From: Bacillus sp. BGMRC 2118
Lineage (GTDB): Bacteria; Bacillota; Bacilli; Bacillales; SA4
Direction: 5' to 3'
Length of the DNA stretch: 64,000 nucleotides
Assembly (NCBI GenBank): GCA_008364785.1
Contig: VTTJ01000013.1
Location: 1 to 64,000 of the forward strand
Shown: positions 36,053 through 44,555 of the stretch, one piece after another
Layout of the letters: each line of letters opens with the position of its first letter
How positions within the stretch are numbered: the first letter of the stretch is position 1
Notes under the pieces: model-generated
Database searches by the model: none
What the model was told of the DNA's origin: nothing
What the model saw: only the letters and a program-made list of their open reading frames with translations
Position numbers and translations under genes: made by a program

Positions 36053-36081
36053 ATATTAGTCTGCAAAATGGTCGAAGTCAA
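36053..36081 (-). promoter_or_regulatory. SigA promoter for the T-box transcript
   Basis: TTGACT (36081-36076) and TAATAT (36058-36053) are separated by 17 bases on the minus strand, directly upstream of the T-box and just after the NERD gene 2 stop. Confidence 0.65.
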
Positions 36082-36089
36082 TAACTAAT

Positions 36090-37055
36090 TTATAAATTTA
36101 ATAGATTGTATGTGCGGGATTTTGTTTGGCCAATAGGAGGGAGATCCATTGAACGAATTAATCTTTTCACTGCTGCTAATGAATCTATATGTAAGAATTC
36201 TGCCATCTCTGTTTTCGTAATGGTTGGACTAATTAATAATGCGTATTCTTTTAGTGCTTGTATATGATCGACCTTGTTTGTGCTTCGACAAGCTGGGCAA
36301 TACCAATTTCCGTATATCCGTTTTATTGGCAGGTAGTTACAAATTGAACAAAACACACCTGTATATAATTCATTCGTTTTAATTTCATATTGCTCTAGAA
36401 TGTTAGAATGGAGGCTTTCGTGCTTTTTTATAAGAAGGCGTGAAAGTTTTTTTAATTCCTTACCTGTAAGTAATTCAACATTATTTTTCTGCTCTAATTT
36501 CGAAAGCCTATTTAACAGATTGGAACTACGAATAACGAATTGAGAGACAAGCTGAGAATTACCCGGGACTTTTATTGTTGATGAAGGATTACTAATTAAG
36601 ACGAGTGTTTCAATTGGTAATTGAAGTAATTTATTTGAAGATAACCATGTATTAAGCTGGGTTCTGTGACGCTTTACTTGGAGAATGGGGTCGGGGAACG
36701 CTTCTTCCTTCTCACCATGATAACGAATAATCTGGTTAAAGGTTGGATCAAAAGTTAGTACACCTGCTATGTTCTTCACCTCAATAATTAAGATGAATTT
36801 TTTTGTAAGTATTAGAAGATCTAGTTGGAAATAGTGAACTCCGTCATGTAGCCTAAGATCATGAAAGATATGATAGTTCTCACTGGAAAGATAATCTAAG
36901 TAGTAATCTACTGAATTCTCTCCGTTGAAACCAGCCCTCCGTCTAGCCAGATTCTTCTGAATATCAATCTGTTTTGGGTGATTCTTTGGTAATCTCTTCG
37001 TTAATGCCTCATGTTGCAAGAGAATCCTTGGTTTTTCATTCTTTTTTACAATCAT
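36090..37055 (-). CDS. NERD-domain nuclease-like protein, second paralogue
   Basis: 321 residues with the same layout as the protein of 16725-17693. The NERD domain contains AGFNGENSVDYYLDYL, FQLDLLILTKKFILIIEVKN (D, then ExK) and QVKRHRTQLNTWL. A zinc ribbon follows (CSIC, then CPAC near 240-262). The end has a winged-helix-like HIQALKEYALLI, ITKTEMAEFLHIDSLAAVKR. By eye identity to the first copy is moderate and spans the full length, with a pattern of shared positions in the tail. GAAGGAGGAA precedes the ATG. A 21-base array lies upstream. The role is unknown. Confidence 0.82.
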   Translation of the reverse strand: MIVKKNEKPRILLQHEALTKRLPKNHPKQIDIQKNLARRRAGFNGENSVDYYLDYLSSENYHIFHDLRLHDGVHYFQLDLLILTKKFILIIEVKNIAGVLTFDPTFNQIIRYHGEKEEAFPDPILQVKRHRTQLNTWLSSNKLLQLPIETLVLISNPSSTIKVPGNSQLVSQFVIRSSNLLNRLSKLEQKNNVELLTGKELKKLSRLLIKKHESLHSNILEQYEIKTNELYTGVFCSICNYLPIKRIYGNWYCPACRSTNKVDHIQALKEYALLISPTITKTEMAEFLHIDSLAAVKRLIRSMDLPPIGQTKSRTYNLLNL

Positions 37056-37150
37056 TTGATTCCTCCTTCATTAGAATGAGAAGGATATTCGATAATGACT
37101 TACGAAATTCCTCCTTCTATGAATCTTTATTTTGTACTTTGAAGGGGATT

Positions 37151-37242
37151 TGGACGACTTTAGCCATTTTCTGGACGAGTTCTCAATTTATTTGGACGAC
37201 AATGAAGACTTTCTGGACGACTTCATAACCATTTCGGACACA
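37151..37242 (+). repeat. 21 nt periodic repeat array upstream of NERD gene 2
   Basis: TGGACGAC-like cores begin at 37151, 37172, 37193, 37214 and 37235, exactly 21 bases apart. The preceding base alternates: TTTGGACGAC, TCTGGACGAG, TTTGGACGAC, TCTGGACGAC, then a diverged TTCGGACACA. The cores share GGA with the array at NERD gene 1. On the coding strand of the nuclease gene they read GTCGTCCA. Confidence 0.85.
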
Positions 37243-37266
37243 CTTCCATTTCCATCCAAAATAAAT

Positions 37267-37284
37267 GGCCCCAAAAACGGGGCC
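37267..37284 (-). terminator. Intrinsic terminator after MFS gene
   Basis: GGCCCC pairs with GGGGCC around AAAAAC. The minus-strand tail is ATTTATTTTGG. Confidence 0.75.
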
Positions 37285-37292
37285 AAAACAAT

Positions 37293-38579
37293 CTAAACTG
37301 TCACTTTCTCTAACTCTACACTCTTCTTCTTTTCAAACTGTTGATACATCAGATAGTAAATAAATGCACTAGCAACGCACAGGAGTGCCAAGATAACAAA
37401 CGTCCAGTCATAGCCAATCCACATTGTTAATGAAATAGAAATCGGTGCAAAGGTACGACCGATTGTAAAACGAAGGCTGGCAGCTGCGAAGTATTGGCCT
37501 CTCATATGGTCAGGTGCCAGCTTTGAGACAAAGCTTTGCTGAATACCAACAACCATAATCTCAGCTAATGTAAAAATAACAATTGCGACAAGTAGAATCC
37601 AAATCCATGTCGTTTGACCAAATAAGAAGATGCCGACTCCATACATGAGTGCAGATGTGATAAACACATCTCGCTCCCGAAATTTATCAGCCTGTCTTGT
37701 AATAAAAACAGTGAGTAAGGCTACGAGTAAACCGTTTGACGCGACAATAAGTCCAAAGGCTTTCTCTCCCCCAATATTTAGCTTCCAATCCCCAAGTGAG
37801 AGCATGGTTTGAAGTGGAACTAATTCTTTCGTATACACAGCCATTAATAAATCGAGCTGCATGAATGCTTGGGCTGCTAATACCCCCGCTACAATAAACA
37901 ATAGAAAAATTTTATCCTGAACAATAACCTTGTAATCTAGTACTTGCTGTTTTATTGCACCCATCCACGTTTCACGCTTTATCGGTTCATTATTATCCAC
38001 GATCATTGGTGCTGTTTCGCGCACAACTCGTTGCAGTAACAACCCTAGAATAAAGCTGACAATGGTTGCTGCTAGTAATAATTCAAAACGATGTTGGAAA
38101 AAGAATATACCTCCGATAATCGGTCCAAATACAACAGCAATGTTAATTCCTGTATAAAAAATCGCAAAAACTGAGTTTCGGTCTTTCTCTTCCACAACGT
38201 CAGCTACCATTGCCTGACTTGCCGGCCAGTAGAAGGAACCAAACACACCGTTAATGGTAAAGCATATAAAACTAACAATCGCAGATTCATACCATGGTGA
38301 ATTGGCAAACGCAAACAATAAAAATGAAAATGCTTGCCCATAAGTAGAAATCACCATCATTCGTTTCCTGCCGAAATGGTCAGCACAGTATCCACCAATA
38401 AGATTAGCTATGACACCAAAGATTTGGGATACAATTAACAACAATCCTGCATTTTCTTTCCCGAATTCATCTGAAAAGTAAATTGCCATGAACGGAAAAA
38501 ACATCCAAAATAGTACATTAACAAAAAACTCACCGTATAATCGAACCTTTAAGTTCAAATCCCAATCTCGTAATCTCAT
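37293..38579 (-). CDS. MFS transporter (multidrug-type)
   Basis: About 428 residues with 12 membrane segments. Conserved MFS loop motif GGYCADHFGRKRMMVIS (residue ~60) matches motif A, and FGPIIGGIFFF fits the TM5 motif C of drug-proton antiporters. The substrate is unknown. The frame begins at 38609; I choose the ATG at 38579 because AGAGG lies eight bases before it. It stands alone with its own terminator. Confidence 0.82.
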   Translation of the reverse strand: MRLRDWDLNLKVRLYGEFFVNVLFWMFFPFMAIYFSDEFGKENAGLLLIVSQIFGVIANLIGGYCADHFGRKRMMVISTYGQAFSFLLFAFANSPWYESAIVSFICFTINGVFGSFYWPASQAMVADVVEEKDRNSVFAIFYTGINIAVVFGPIIGGIFFFQHRFELLLAATIVSFILGLLLQRVVRETAPMIVDNNEPIKRETWMGAIKQQVLDYKVIVQDKIFLLFIVAGVLAAQAFMQLDLLMAVYTKELVPLQTMLSLGDWKLNIGGEKAFGLIVASNGLLVALLTVFITRQADKFRERDVFITSALMYGVGIFLFGQTTWIWILLVAIVIFTLAEIMVVGIQQSFVSKLAPDHMRGQYFAAASLRFTIGRTFAPISISLTMWIGYDWTFVILALLCVASAFIYYLMYQQFEKKKSVELEKVTV

Positions 38580-38746
38580 GGTCATAACCTCTTTGCTGTA
38601 AAATTGCACACAAATGTGATTATATAGGATTTCCCCTTACTTGGAAATACATTTCCAAAGAATTAAATAGTCAGTTCTGTAAATAATGTAATAATATGGG
38701 GAATTACCCATTCCTTACTTCCTTAAGTATTTATAAAGTGAGTTGA

Positions 38747-39226
38747 ATGACTGTGAAGCTTCTCTTTATTATCAATATATCAATCATAATAGTAATCGCA
38801 TTTTCTCTAAAAAAGAAGAACTTAGGTTTAAATGAAAGCCTCTTTTTACTATTTGTTTTAGAGTTTTTAATATCAAGTTACTACGGTATATTTTATATCA
38901 ACCTACATGTATGGGATGTGGCAATGAAACGTAATTCATATATCATCTTTCGGTTATATGAGGTATTGATTTGTCCATTACTTTTTCTATGGTTCTTTGA
39001 TATATTAGCAGTTGCTAAAACATTGAGTCGCAAAGCCTTGGTAACATTATCTTTTCTCCTCTTTTTGTCTTTGAGTGAGTATCTTCTTGTCATATGGGGT
39101 GTTATCACTTATAAAAATTGGAACTTGATGTTCTCCGTGCTTACTATTTCTGTCACAATGTTTCTTTCATATGTATTTCTACTCTTCTTTCAAAGGTTAT
39201 TGCGTAAAGAAAGGCTAAACTTATGA
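38747..39226 (+). CDS. Small integral membrane protein, unknown function
   Basis: 159 residues with four to five predicted membrane segments and no catalytic motif I recognise. The last four bases overlap the next gene as ATGA, so the two are translated together. The start is an ATG with a weak GAGTTGA ribosome site; a GTG two codons later is possible. The function is unknown; a paired membrane complex with its neighbour is a guess. Confidence 0.65.
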   Translation: MTVKLLFIINISIIIVIAFSLKKKNLGLNESLFLLFVLEFLISSYYGIFYINLHVWDVAMKRNSYIIFRLYEVLICPLLFLWFFDILAVAKTLSRKALVTLSFLLFLSLSEYLLVIWGVITYKNWNLMFSVLTISVTMFLSYVFLLFFQRLLRKERLNL

Positions 39227-39723
39227 TGCCATTACCAACTAAATTTGATCATAACGAGTGGTTTCTATTACTTGCCCTGTTCATTTCATTTAGCATAATA
39301 TTATTCATTCCAAAAAGAATACCTGTTTCAATTTCCATTCTCATTATGTTATTTTCTATCGTTGTGGCTAGACTAACTGACCATATTCTTTCAGCCCCAC
39401 GTACTGAACTTTATCAAATAATGGATACTGAGAAATATGAACTATTTGATCTTTTGCTTTATTTTCTATATGCTCCCTTCGCCTATATTTTTGTTTATGT
39501 TTATTACCGCTTAAACATTAAAGGAATGAAAATTTTGTTTTATATTATTGTCTGCTCCACTTTTGGTACATTGTTTGAATGGATTACGGTTGAATTTCGT
39601 ATCTTTGATTACAAAAGCTGGAATCTTCAATATTCCTTTAGTATTTACTTAGTTTCACAAGCCTGTACACTATTATTATTCATGATACTATGGAGAAGAT
39701 TCGAGGATCATAGGTCAAAATAA
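39223..39723 (+). CDS. Small integral membrane protein, possibly CBO0543 family
   Basis: 166 residues with about five membrane segments. The pattern TLFEWITVEFRIFDYKSWNL near residue 125 with a following YSFSIYL recalls the CBO0543-type family of Firmicutes membrane proteins; I am not certain. It overlaps the preceding gene by four bases. No function can be assigned. Confidence 0.65.
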   Translation: MMPLPTKFDHNEWFLLLALFISFSIILFIPKRIPVSISILIMLFSIVVARLTDHILSAPRTELYQIMDTEKYELFDLLLYFLYAPFAYIFVYVYYRLNIKGMKILFYIIVCSTFGTLFEWITVEFRIFDYKSWNLQYSFSIYLVSQACTLLLFMILWRRFEDHRSK

Positions 39724-39787
39724 CGTTTCTGTGAGTTTGGAATAATGAGCTCAGTTAAATAGGATTAGTCATGGTACAAACAAAAAA

Positions 39788-39825
39788 GACTGTAATAAAC
39801 CTTAATTCCTTGGTTTATTACAGTC
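39788..39825. terminator. Bidirectional terminator between membrane-protein pair and tcyP
   Basis: GACTGTAATAAACC (39788-39801) pairs perfectly with GGTTTATTACAGTC (39812-39825). A- and T-rich tails lie on both sides. Confidence 0.9.
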
Positions 39826-39831
39826 TCTATT

Positions 39832-41217
39832 TTATGCTCCTACAGTCGACTTTGACTCAACATATACCGCTGTATCAAGTTCACCTGTTGCTTTACTTGT
39901 TAATACTCCAGCTGTCATACTTCCACTTACATTTAGAGCTGTACGCCCCATGTCAATTAGTGGCTCAACAGAGATTAATAGACCTGCTAATGCAACTGGT
40001 AAATCTAATGCAGATAGTACGAGAATGGCTGCAAATGTTGCACCGCCACCAACACCCGCTACACCGAATGAACTAATGGCCACAATAAGAATGACTGTGA
40101 ATAGGAATCCAGGATCTAGTGGGTTAATTCCTACAGTTGGTGCAATCATGATAGCTAACATAGCTGGATATACACCTGCACAACCATTTTGACCAATTGT
40201 TAATCCAAATGACCCTGCGAAGTTAGCAATTCCTGATGGAACTCCCAGCTCTTCTGTTTGTGTTTTTACATTTAGAGGCAGCGTTCCTGCACTTGTTCTA
40301 GAAGTGAATGCAAATGTTAGTACTGGTAATACCTTTTTTACGTACGTAATCGGGCTTAACCCAGCAAACGATATTAATAAAAGGTGAATTAAGAACATAA
40401 TTCCCAATGCTACATACGAAGCGATAACAAACTTCCCTAGCTTTGCAATGGCTTCATAGTTACTTGTAGCTGTTACTTTTGTCATGATTGCTAGTACACC
40501 ATATGGCGTTAAGCGTAAAATAAGTGTAACAATTCTCATTGTAATGCTATTCAATGTATCAATTAATTTAGCAAATGACTCTGCTACTTCTGGTTCCTTG
40601 CGTTTAACCCCAAGATACGCAACTCCTACAAACGCTGCAAAAATAACTACCGCAATTGTTGATGTCGCTCTTGCTCCTGTAAAGTCTAAGAAAGGATTTG
40701 CAGGAAGTAGTGATAAAACTTGTTGTGGCAATGTTAGGCTTTCAACCTCACCTTGACGTACTTCTAAATCTTCCCCACGAGCAGTTTCAGCATCACCTGC
40801 TTGAATCTGAACAGCTTCTAAATCAAATACTAATGTTGCTCCAATACCCACTACTGCAGATACAGCAGTCGTTCCTACTAATATTGCAATAATGAGTAAG
40901 CTAATCTTCCCAATATTTTTAGAAAGTTTTAGTTTCGTAAATGCCGCGACAATTGAAATGAATACAAGTGGCATTACAATCATCTGAAGTAATTTTACAT
41001 ATCCTGAGCCTACGATATTAAACCAATCAACCGACCCAGTGATTACTTCAGATGTTGCTCCATAAATCCATTGTAAGACAAGACCGAATACGATCCCTAA
41101 ACCTAGTGCAGTAAATACACGTTTTGAAAACGATACATGCTTTTGCTGCAATTTGTATAAACCGAAAATGAATAACAGCATAATTGCTACGTTAATTAAA
41201 ATCCATGTAACTGTCAT
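39832..41217 (-). CDS. tcyP: L-cystine transporter, TcyP-like (dicarboxylate/amino acid:cation symporter)
   Basis: 461 residues of the DAACS family with about eight membrane segments and two re-entrant loops. Visible are LLQMIVMPLVFISIVAAF, the serine-rich RTSAGTLPLNV, GLTIGQNGCAGVYPAMLAIM and VAGVGGGATFAAILVLSALD. These fit B. subtilis TcyP, a single-gene cystine/cysteine symporter, better than GltP; the substrate call is by similarity. The start is an ATG with GGAGGGAAA upstream. Confidence 0.88.
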   Translation of the reverse strand: MTVTWILINVAIMLLFIFGLYKLQQKHVSFSKRVFTALGLGIVFGLVLQWIYGATSEVITGSVDWFNIVGSGYVKLLQMIVMPLVFISIVAAFTKLKLSKNIGKISLLIIAILVGTTAVSAVVGIGATLVFDLEAVQIQAGDAETARGEDLEVRQGEVESLTLPQQVLSLLPANPFLDFTGARATSTIAVVIFAAFVGVAYLGVKRKEPEVAESFAKLIDTLNSITMRIVTLILRLTPYGVLAIMTKVTATSNYEAIAKLGKFVIASYVALGIMFLIHLLLISFAGLSPITYVKKVLPVLTFAFTSRTSAGTLPLNVKTQTEELGVPSGIANFAGSFGLTIGQNGCAGVYPAMLAIMIAPTVGINPLDPGFLFTVILIVAISSFGVAGVGGGATFAAILVLSALDLPVALAGLLISVEPLIDMGRTALNVSGSMTAGVLTSKATGELDTAVYVESKSTVGA

Positions 41218-41252
41218 GATTTCCCTCCATTATCAAAATAAGTCCATAGAAG

Positions 41253-41282
41253 AATATATTACATATTAATCCTATGCGTCAA
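41253..41282 (-). promoter_or_regulatory. Candidate promoter of tcyP
   Basis: TTGACG (41282-41277) and TATATT (41258-41253) are separated by 18 bases, about 35 bases before the tcyP start. Confidence 0.45.
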
Positions 41283-41379
41283 GTATGAATTAATTCATTC
41301 TATTTTCACATTCGTAAAAGGTTACAAGAAAGCATAACGGTTTACATAAAACATAAATAGGAGTAAGATTACTCAAGAT

Positions 41380-41401
41380 ATTAGTTACCTAGATAACTAA
41401 T
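41380..41401 (+). promoter_or_regulatory. Candidate MarR-type operator
   Basis: ATTAGTTA (41380-41387) and TAACTAAT (41394-41401) form a perfect eight-base inverted repeat around CCTAGA, directly upstream of the marR ribosome site. Size and place fit a MarR dimer site and autorepression. Confidence 0.65.
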
Positions 41402-41419
41402 TAAAAGGAAGTGATACGT

Positions 41420-41872
41420 TTGAATCATCATGAGCTTTTTCATACTGTGAATCAACTCTCACGTGAGTTAATGAAGGCTTATAACGAAATACTAAAGCCA
41501 TTCGGACTGTATAGTGCACAATGGACCGTTTTATATGTTTTGAAAACAAAGGGCACGTTAACTCAATCTGAACTATGTGATTATTTAGCAATTGAAGCTC
41601 CACCTATGACCAGAACGATTCAAAAGCTTGTTTCTCTCGGCCTTGTTATACAAGTAACTGGAGAAGATCGTCGTTCTAAAAAGATTTCACTTTCTGAAAA
41701 GGCACTTAATCTATATCCTGAATGGGAAAAGTCTGTTGTAGAGATGAACAATCAATTACTAAATCAAGTATCACCAGCGAGACAGGTCGACCTACAACAA
41801 AATTTATTAGCATTCGTACAAATGCTGAAGCAACAAGAGGAGATGCAACATGGAGAACCAACTATGGACTAA
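41420..41872 (+). CDS. MarR-family transcriptional regulator
   Basis: About 150 residues. The winged helix-turn-helix includes GTLTQSELCDYLAIEAPPMT, RTIQKLVSLGLV and the wing GEDRRSKKISLSEKA. AAAGGAAG is followed by the TTG at 41420; an upstream GTG at 41411 abuts the site. The gene overlaps the MFS gene by 23 bases, so it probably represses its own operon through the palindrome at 41380-41401. The ligand is unknown. Confidence 0.9.
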   Translation: MNHHELFHTVNQLSRELMKAYNEILKPFGLYSAQWTVLYVLKTKGTLTQSELCDYLAIEAPPMTRTIQKLVSLGLVIQVTGEDRRSKKISLSEKALNLYPEWEKSVVEMNNQLLNQVSPARQVDLQQNLLAFVQMLKQQEEMQHGEPTMD

Positions 41873-43028
41873 AAATTTCATTAGTATTTGTGTAACCAAT
41901 TTTCTATTGTTTTTAAACTTTTATTATTTGCTAGTTATTCTACCTATTTATTCTGTAAAAGAATTGCATGGACCAGAATCACAAGCTGGTTTAATCGTAA
42001 CGGTCTTTTTAATTGCGGCCATTATTACTCGCCCTATTTCGGGACAACTTATTCAACGGTACGGAGCAGGCCCAATCTTTATCTTATCCATCTTCATATT
42101 TCTAGCAGCAACGGTCTTATATTACTATCCAGATACTATGTTCAGTTTATTACTGATACGACTATTTCATGGTGTAGGTTTTGGAATGGCCACCACTGCT
42201 GCTGGTACAATCGTAGCTGATGTCATACCCGATTCTCGTAAAGGTGAAGGTATGGGGTACTATGGCTTAACCATGAATTTAGCAATGGCAATCGGACCAT
42301 TCTTAGGAATCACTGCACTTAATTTGTGGGGCATTGATGTTATGTTTACGATTAGTACCGTTTTCGTCTTAATCGCTACCGTTACTGGTTTATTTATTAA
42401 GTTACCTAAACGAGAGGTCACCAAAAATTCCTCAAACAATAAAGGGCTAAAAGTAAGTGACATTTTCGAAGCATCAGCTATTCGGATTTCACTTGTAGGG
42501 GGATTCTTTGCCCTCGTGTATTCTGCAGTATTATCTTTTGTTGCTGTCTATGCGGTAGAAGCAGGATTCGGTGATATTGCCAGTTACTTCTTTGTGGTGT
42601 ATGCCATTATATTAATCTTGTCTCGTCCTTTTACCGGAAAGTGGTTTGATTTATATGGTGCAAATGTCATTATTTATCCTTCTATTCTCTCATTTGCCAT
42701 TGGATTAATTTTATTAAGCCAAGCGGAAACTTCTTTACTATTTTTAGTATCTGCAGCTTTTATTGGATTAGGATGGGGAACTGCCTTTCCTAGCTTTCAG
42801 ACAATTGCCATACAACATGCAGCACCTGTCCGAAGGGGCATGGCTACCGCCACATTTTTATCCATCTTTGATATTGGAGTTGGTTTAGGTTCTTTCATTG
42901 TAGGTGTAGTAGGGGCAAGGATAGGATTCAGCTCCTTATACTTCATTAGTTCATTCTTTACCTTATTTGGAATTGGATTGTATTTTATCCTTCACGGAAA
43001 GAAAAGTAGAATTCATTCCCATCAGTGA
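41850..43028 (+). CDS. MFS transporter controlled with MarR
   Basis: 392 residues with 12 membrane segments. MFS motifs include RPISGQLIQRYGAGPIFIL (motif A) and GMGYYGLTMNLAMAIGPFLG (motif C-like). The pairing with a MarR regulator suggests drug or metabolite efflux; the substrate is not visible. Its start lies inside the marR coding end. Confidence 0.87.
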   Translation: MENQLWTKNFISICVTNFLLFLNFYYLLVILPIYSVKELHGPESQAGLIVTVFLIAAIITRPISGQLIQRYGAGPIFILSIFIFLAATVLYYYPDTMFSLLLIRLFHGVGFGMATTAAGTIVADVIPDSRKGEGMGYYGLTMNLAMAIGPFLGITALNLWGIDVMFTISTVFVLIATVTGLFIKLPKREVTKNSSNNKGLKVSDIFEASAIRISLVGGFFALVYSAVLSFVAVYAVEAGFGDIASYFFVVYAIILILSRPFTGKWFDLYGANVIIYPSILSFAIGLILLSQAETSLLFLVSAAFIGLGWGTAFPSFQTIAIQHAAPVRRGMATATFLSIFDIGVGLGSFIVGVVGARIGFSSLYFISSFFTLFGIGLYFILHGKKSRIHSHQ

Positions 43029-43186
43029 GAAAAACTCCTGTCTTCTTTTTTTTTGCTATATTGTGGTCATCCAAAACACTAGTTCATTCGTTAGCTAAAT
43101 ATAGGGACTTTCTACAGTTTCTTTTTGGTACACCTAGATTATTTTTAGTATGATGAAGTTAGTCTATAGCTAAAGAGGAGAGCCCA

Positions 43187-43753
43187 ATGATAGAGAATGA
43201 TGATAAAGTCCTATATGTCAGGGTATTAGAGAAAGATAAACAGGCTCTTGAACTATTGTATGAAAGGTATGAGAAATTACTATATTCATTTTCATACCGT
43301 CTCACACAAGATCAGGAATTAGCTGAAGAAGTTGTTCAAGAGGTTTTTATGAAGCTTTGGAAAGGTCTAGGAAAGTATGACGATAGTAAGGGGAAATTTT
43401 CTTCTTGGATTCTCACCGTCACCCGTCATTCTGCAATTGACCTCATTCGAAAGAGAAATCGCGAGACCACCGTGGAACTTGATACTGATGATACCATTCC
43501 AAGTAAGGAAGCTACTGTAGAAGAGCAAGTAGAATGGAACGAAAAAGGAAATACATTGCGGAAAGCATTATCTTCATTAAAGGAAGAGCAACAAAAAGTT
43601 ATTAATCTTGTTTATTTCAAAGGTTTGACTCATCAAAAGATTTCAGAAGAATGTAATATTCCAATAGGAACAGTTAAAGGCAGGTTACGGTTAGCACTAA
43701 GACATATGAAAAGCTACTTGGAAACAGAAAGGAGGGATTTAGGTGGTGAGTAA
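43187..43753 (+). CDS. ECF-type RNA polymerase sigma factor (SigK/RskA-type pair)
   Basis: 188 residues. Region 2 reads LLYERYEKLLYSFSYRLTQD, AEEVVQEVFMKLW and SKGKFSSWILTVTRHSAIDL. Region 4 reads EEQQKVINLVYFKGLTHQKI and GTVKGRLRLALRHMK. Overlap with an RskA-type anti-sigma gene places it in the SigK-like ECF group. GAGGAG precedes the ATG. The target regulon is unknown; the convergent sortase operon lies just downstream. Confidence 0.92.
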   Translation: MIENDDKVLYVRVLEKDKQALELLYERYEKLLYSFSYRLTQDQELAEEVVQEVFMKLWKGLGKYDDSKGKFSSWILTVTRHSAIDLIRKRNRETTVELDTDDTIPSKEATVEEQVEWNEKGNTLRKALSSLKEEQQKVINLVYFKGLTHQKISEECNIPIGTVKGRLRLALRHMKSYLETERRDLGGE

Positions 43754-44474
43754 TCATTGTAACCTTTTATTAGATTACTATAACAACTCTCTTACAGAAC
43801 AAGAGAAAGTACAGTTCGAAGAGCACATTACTTCATGCAAGAGCTGTCAAGAGGAATTGCAAGAATTAATAGCTATAACAGAAGATTTCCCATACCTATC
43901 AGCACCTATTGATCCTCCACAAGGAATGAAGAATCGTGTATTATCTAATGTTTTTGAAGAAGGCGAACATTCTAAAGATAATACCGAAAAAGCCATTCAC
44001 ATTCTACCGAAACGAAAAAGGCGTTCCTTGTCTGTTGCTTCACTTGCTGCAGCCTTACTTTTATCACTCATCGGAAATATTTATTTATATGGAGAAAGTC
44101 GCCAATCCTCAGAGCAGCTACAAGAAAAGGAATTAGCAACATTAATTAAAGAGGTACAACTGTCTTCGACTACCAATAATACAATGATTGGTAAAGCATC
44201 ACTTGTTGATAAAGATGGTGTGTTAAATGTAGTGCTTACAGCTGAGCAGTTACCCAAAACAAAAGGTGAAGAAGTATATCAAGTGTGGCTACTTGAAGAC
44301 GGAAAGCCATATCGTGCGGGATCCTTTGTTCCAAATGATAATGGTTCAGGCCTTGTGACATTTGAGATGAAGCTAGAAGGTAACCATGACTGGGATACGG
44401 TCGCTGTTACACTTGAACCAGATATTAATAGTAACACCCCTTTAGGAGATATTGTATTAGCCTCAGAATTATAA
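43743..44474 (+). CDS. Anti-sigma factor, zinc-finger plus RskA C-terminal domain
   Basis: 243 residues. The N-terminal zinc-finger anti-sigma motif HITSCKSC (HxxxCxxC) is near residue 28 and would bind the sigma factor. A single membrane segment (LAAALLLSLIGNIYLYG) lies near 100. The outer domain has the RskA pattern EVYQVWLLEDGKPYRAGSF and GDIVLASEL at the end. It would hold the ECF sigma factor at the membrane until released, presumably by proteolysis. The start (GTG) overlaps the sigma gene by 11 bases. Confidence 0.9.
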   Translation: MVSNHCNLLLDYYNNSLTEQEKVQFEEHITSCKSCQEELQELIAITEDFPYLSAPIDPPQGMKNRVLSNVFEEGEHSKDNTEKAIHILPKRKRRSLSVASLAAALLLSLIGNIYLYGESRQSSEQLQEKELATLIKEVQLSSTTNNTMIGKASLVDKDGVLNVVLTAEQLPKTKGEEVYQVWLLEDGKPYRAGSFVPNDNGSGLVTFEMKLEGNHDWDTVAVTLEPDINSNTPLGDIVLASEL

Positions 44475-44476
44475 CC

Positions 44477-44510
44477 AGAAGAGTGAACTTACTAAGTTCA
44501 CTCTTCTTTG
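44477..44510 (+). terminator. Intrinsic terminator after the anti-sigma gene
   Basis: AGAAGAGTGAACTT pairs with AAGTTCACTCTTCT and is followed by TTG. Confidence 0.8.
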
Positions 44511-44555
44511 TAGAATGAAAAAAGGGCAGTATTTCTACTGCACCTTAACTCTTCA

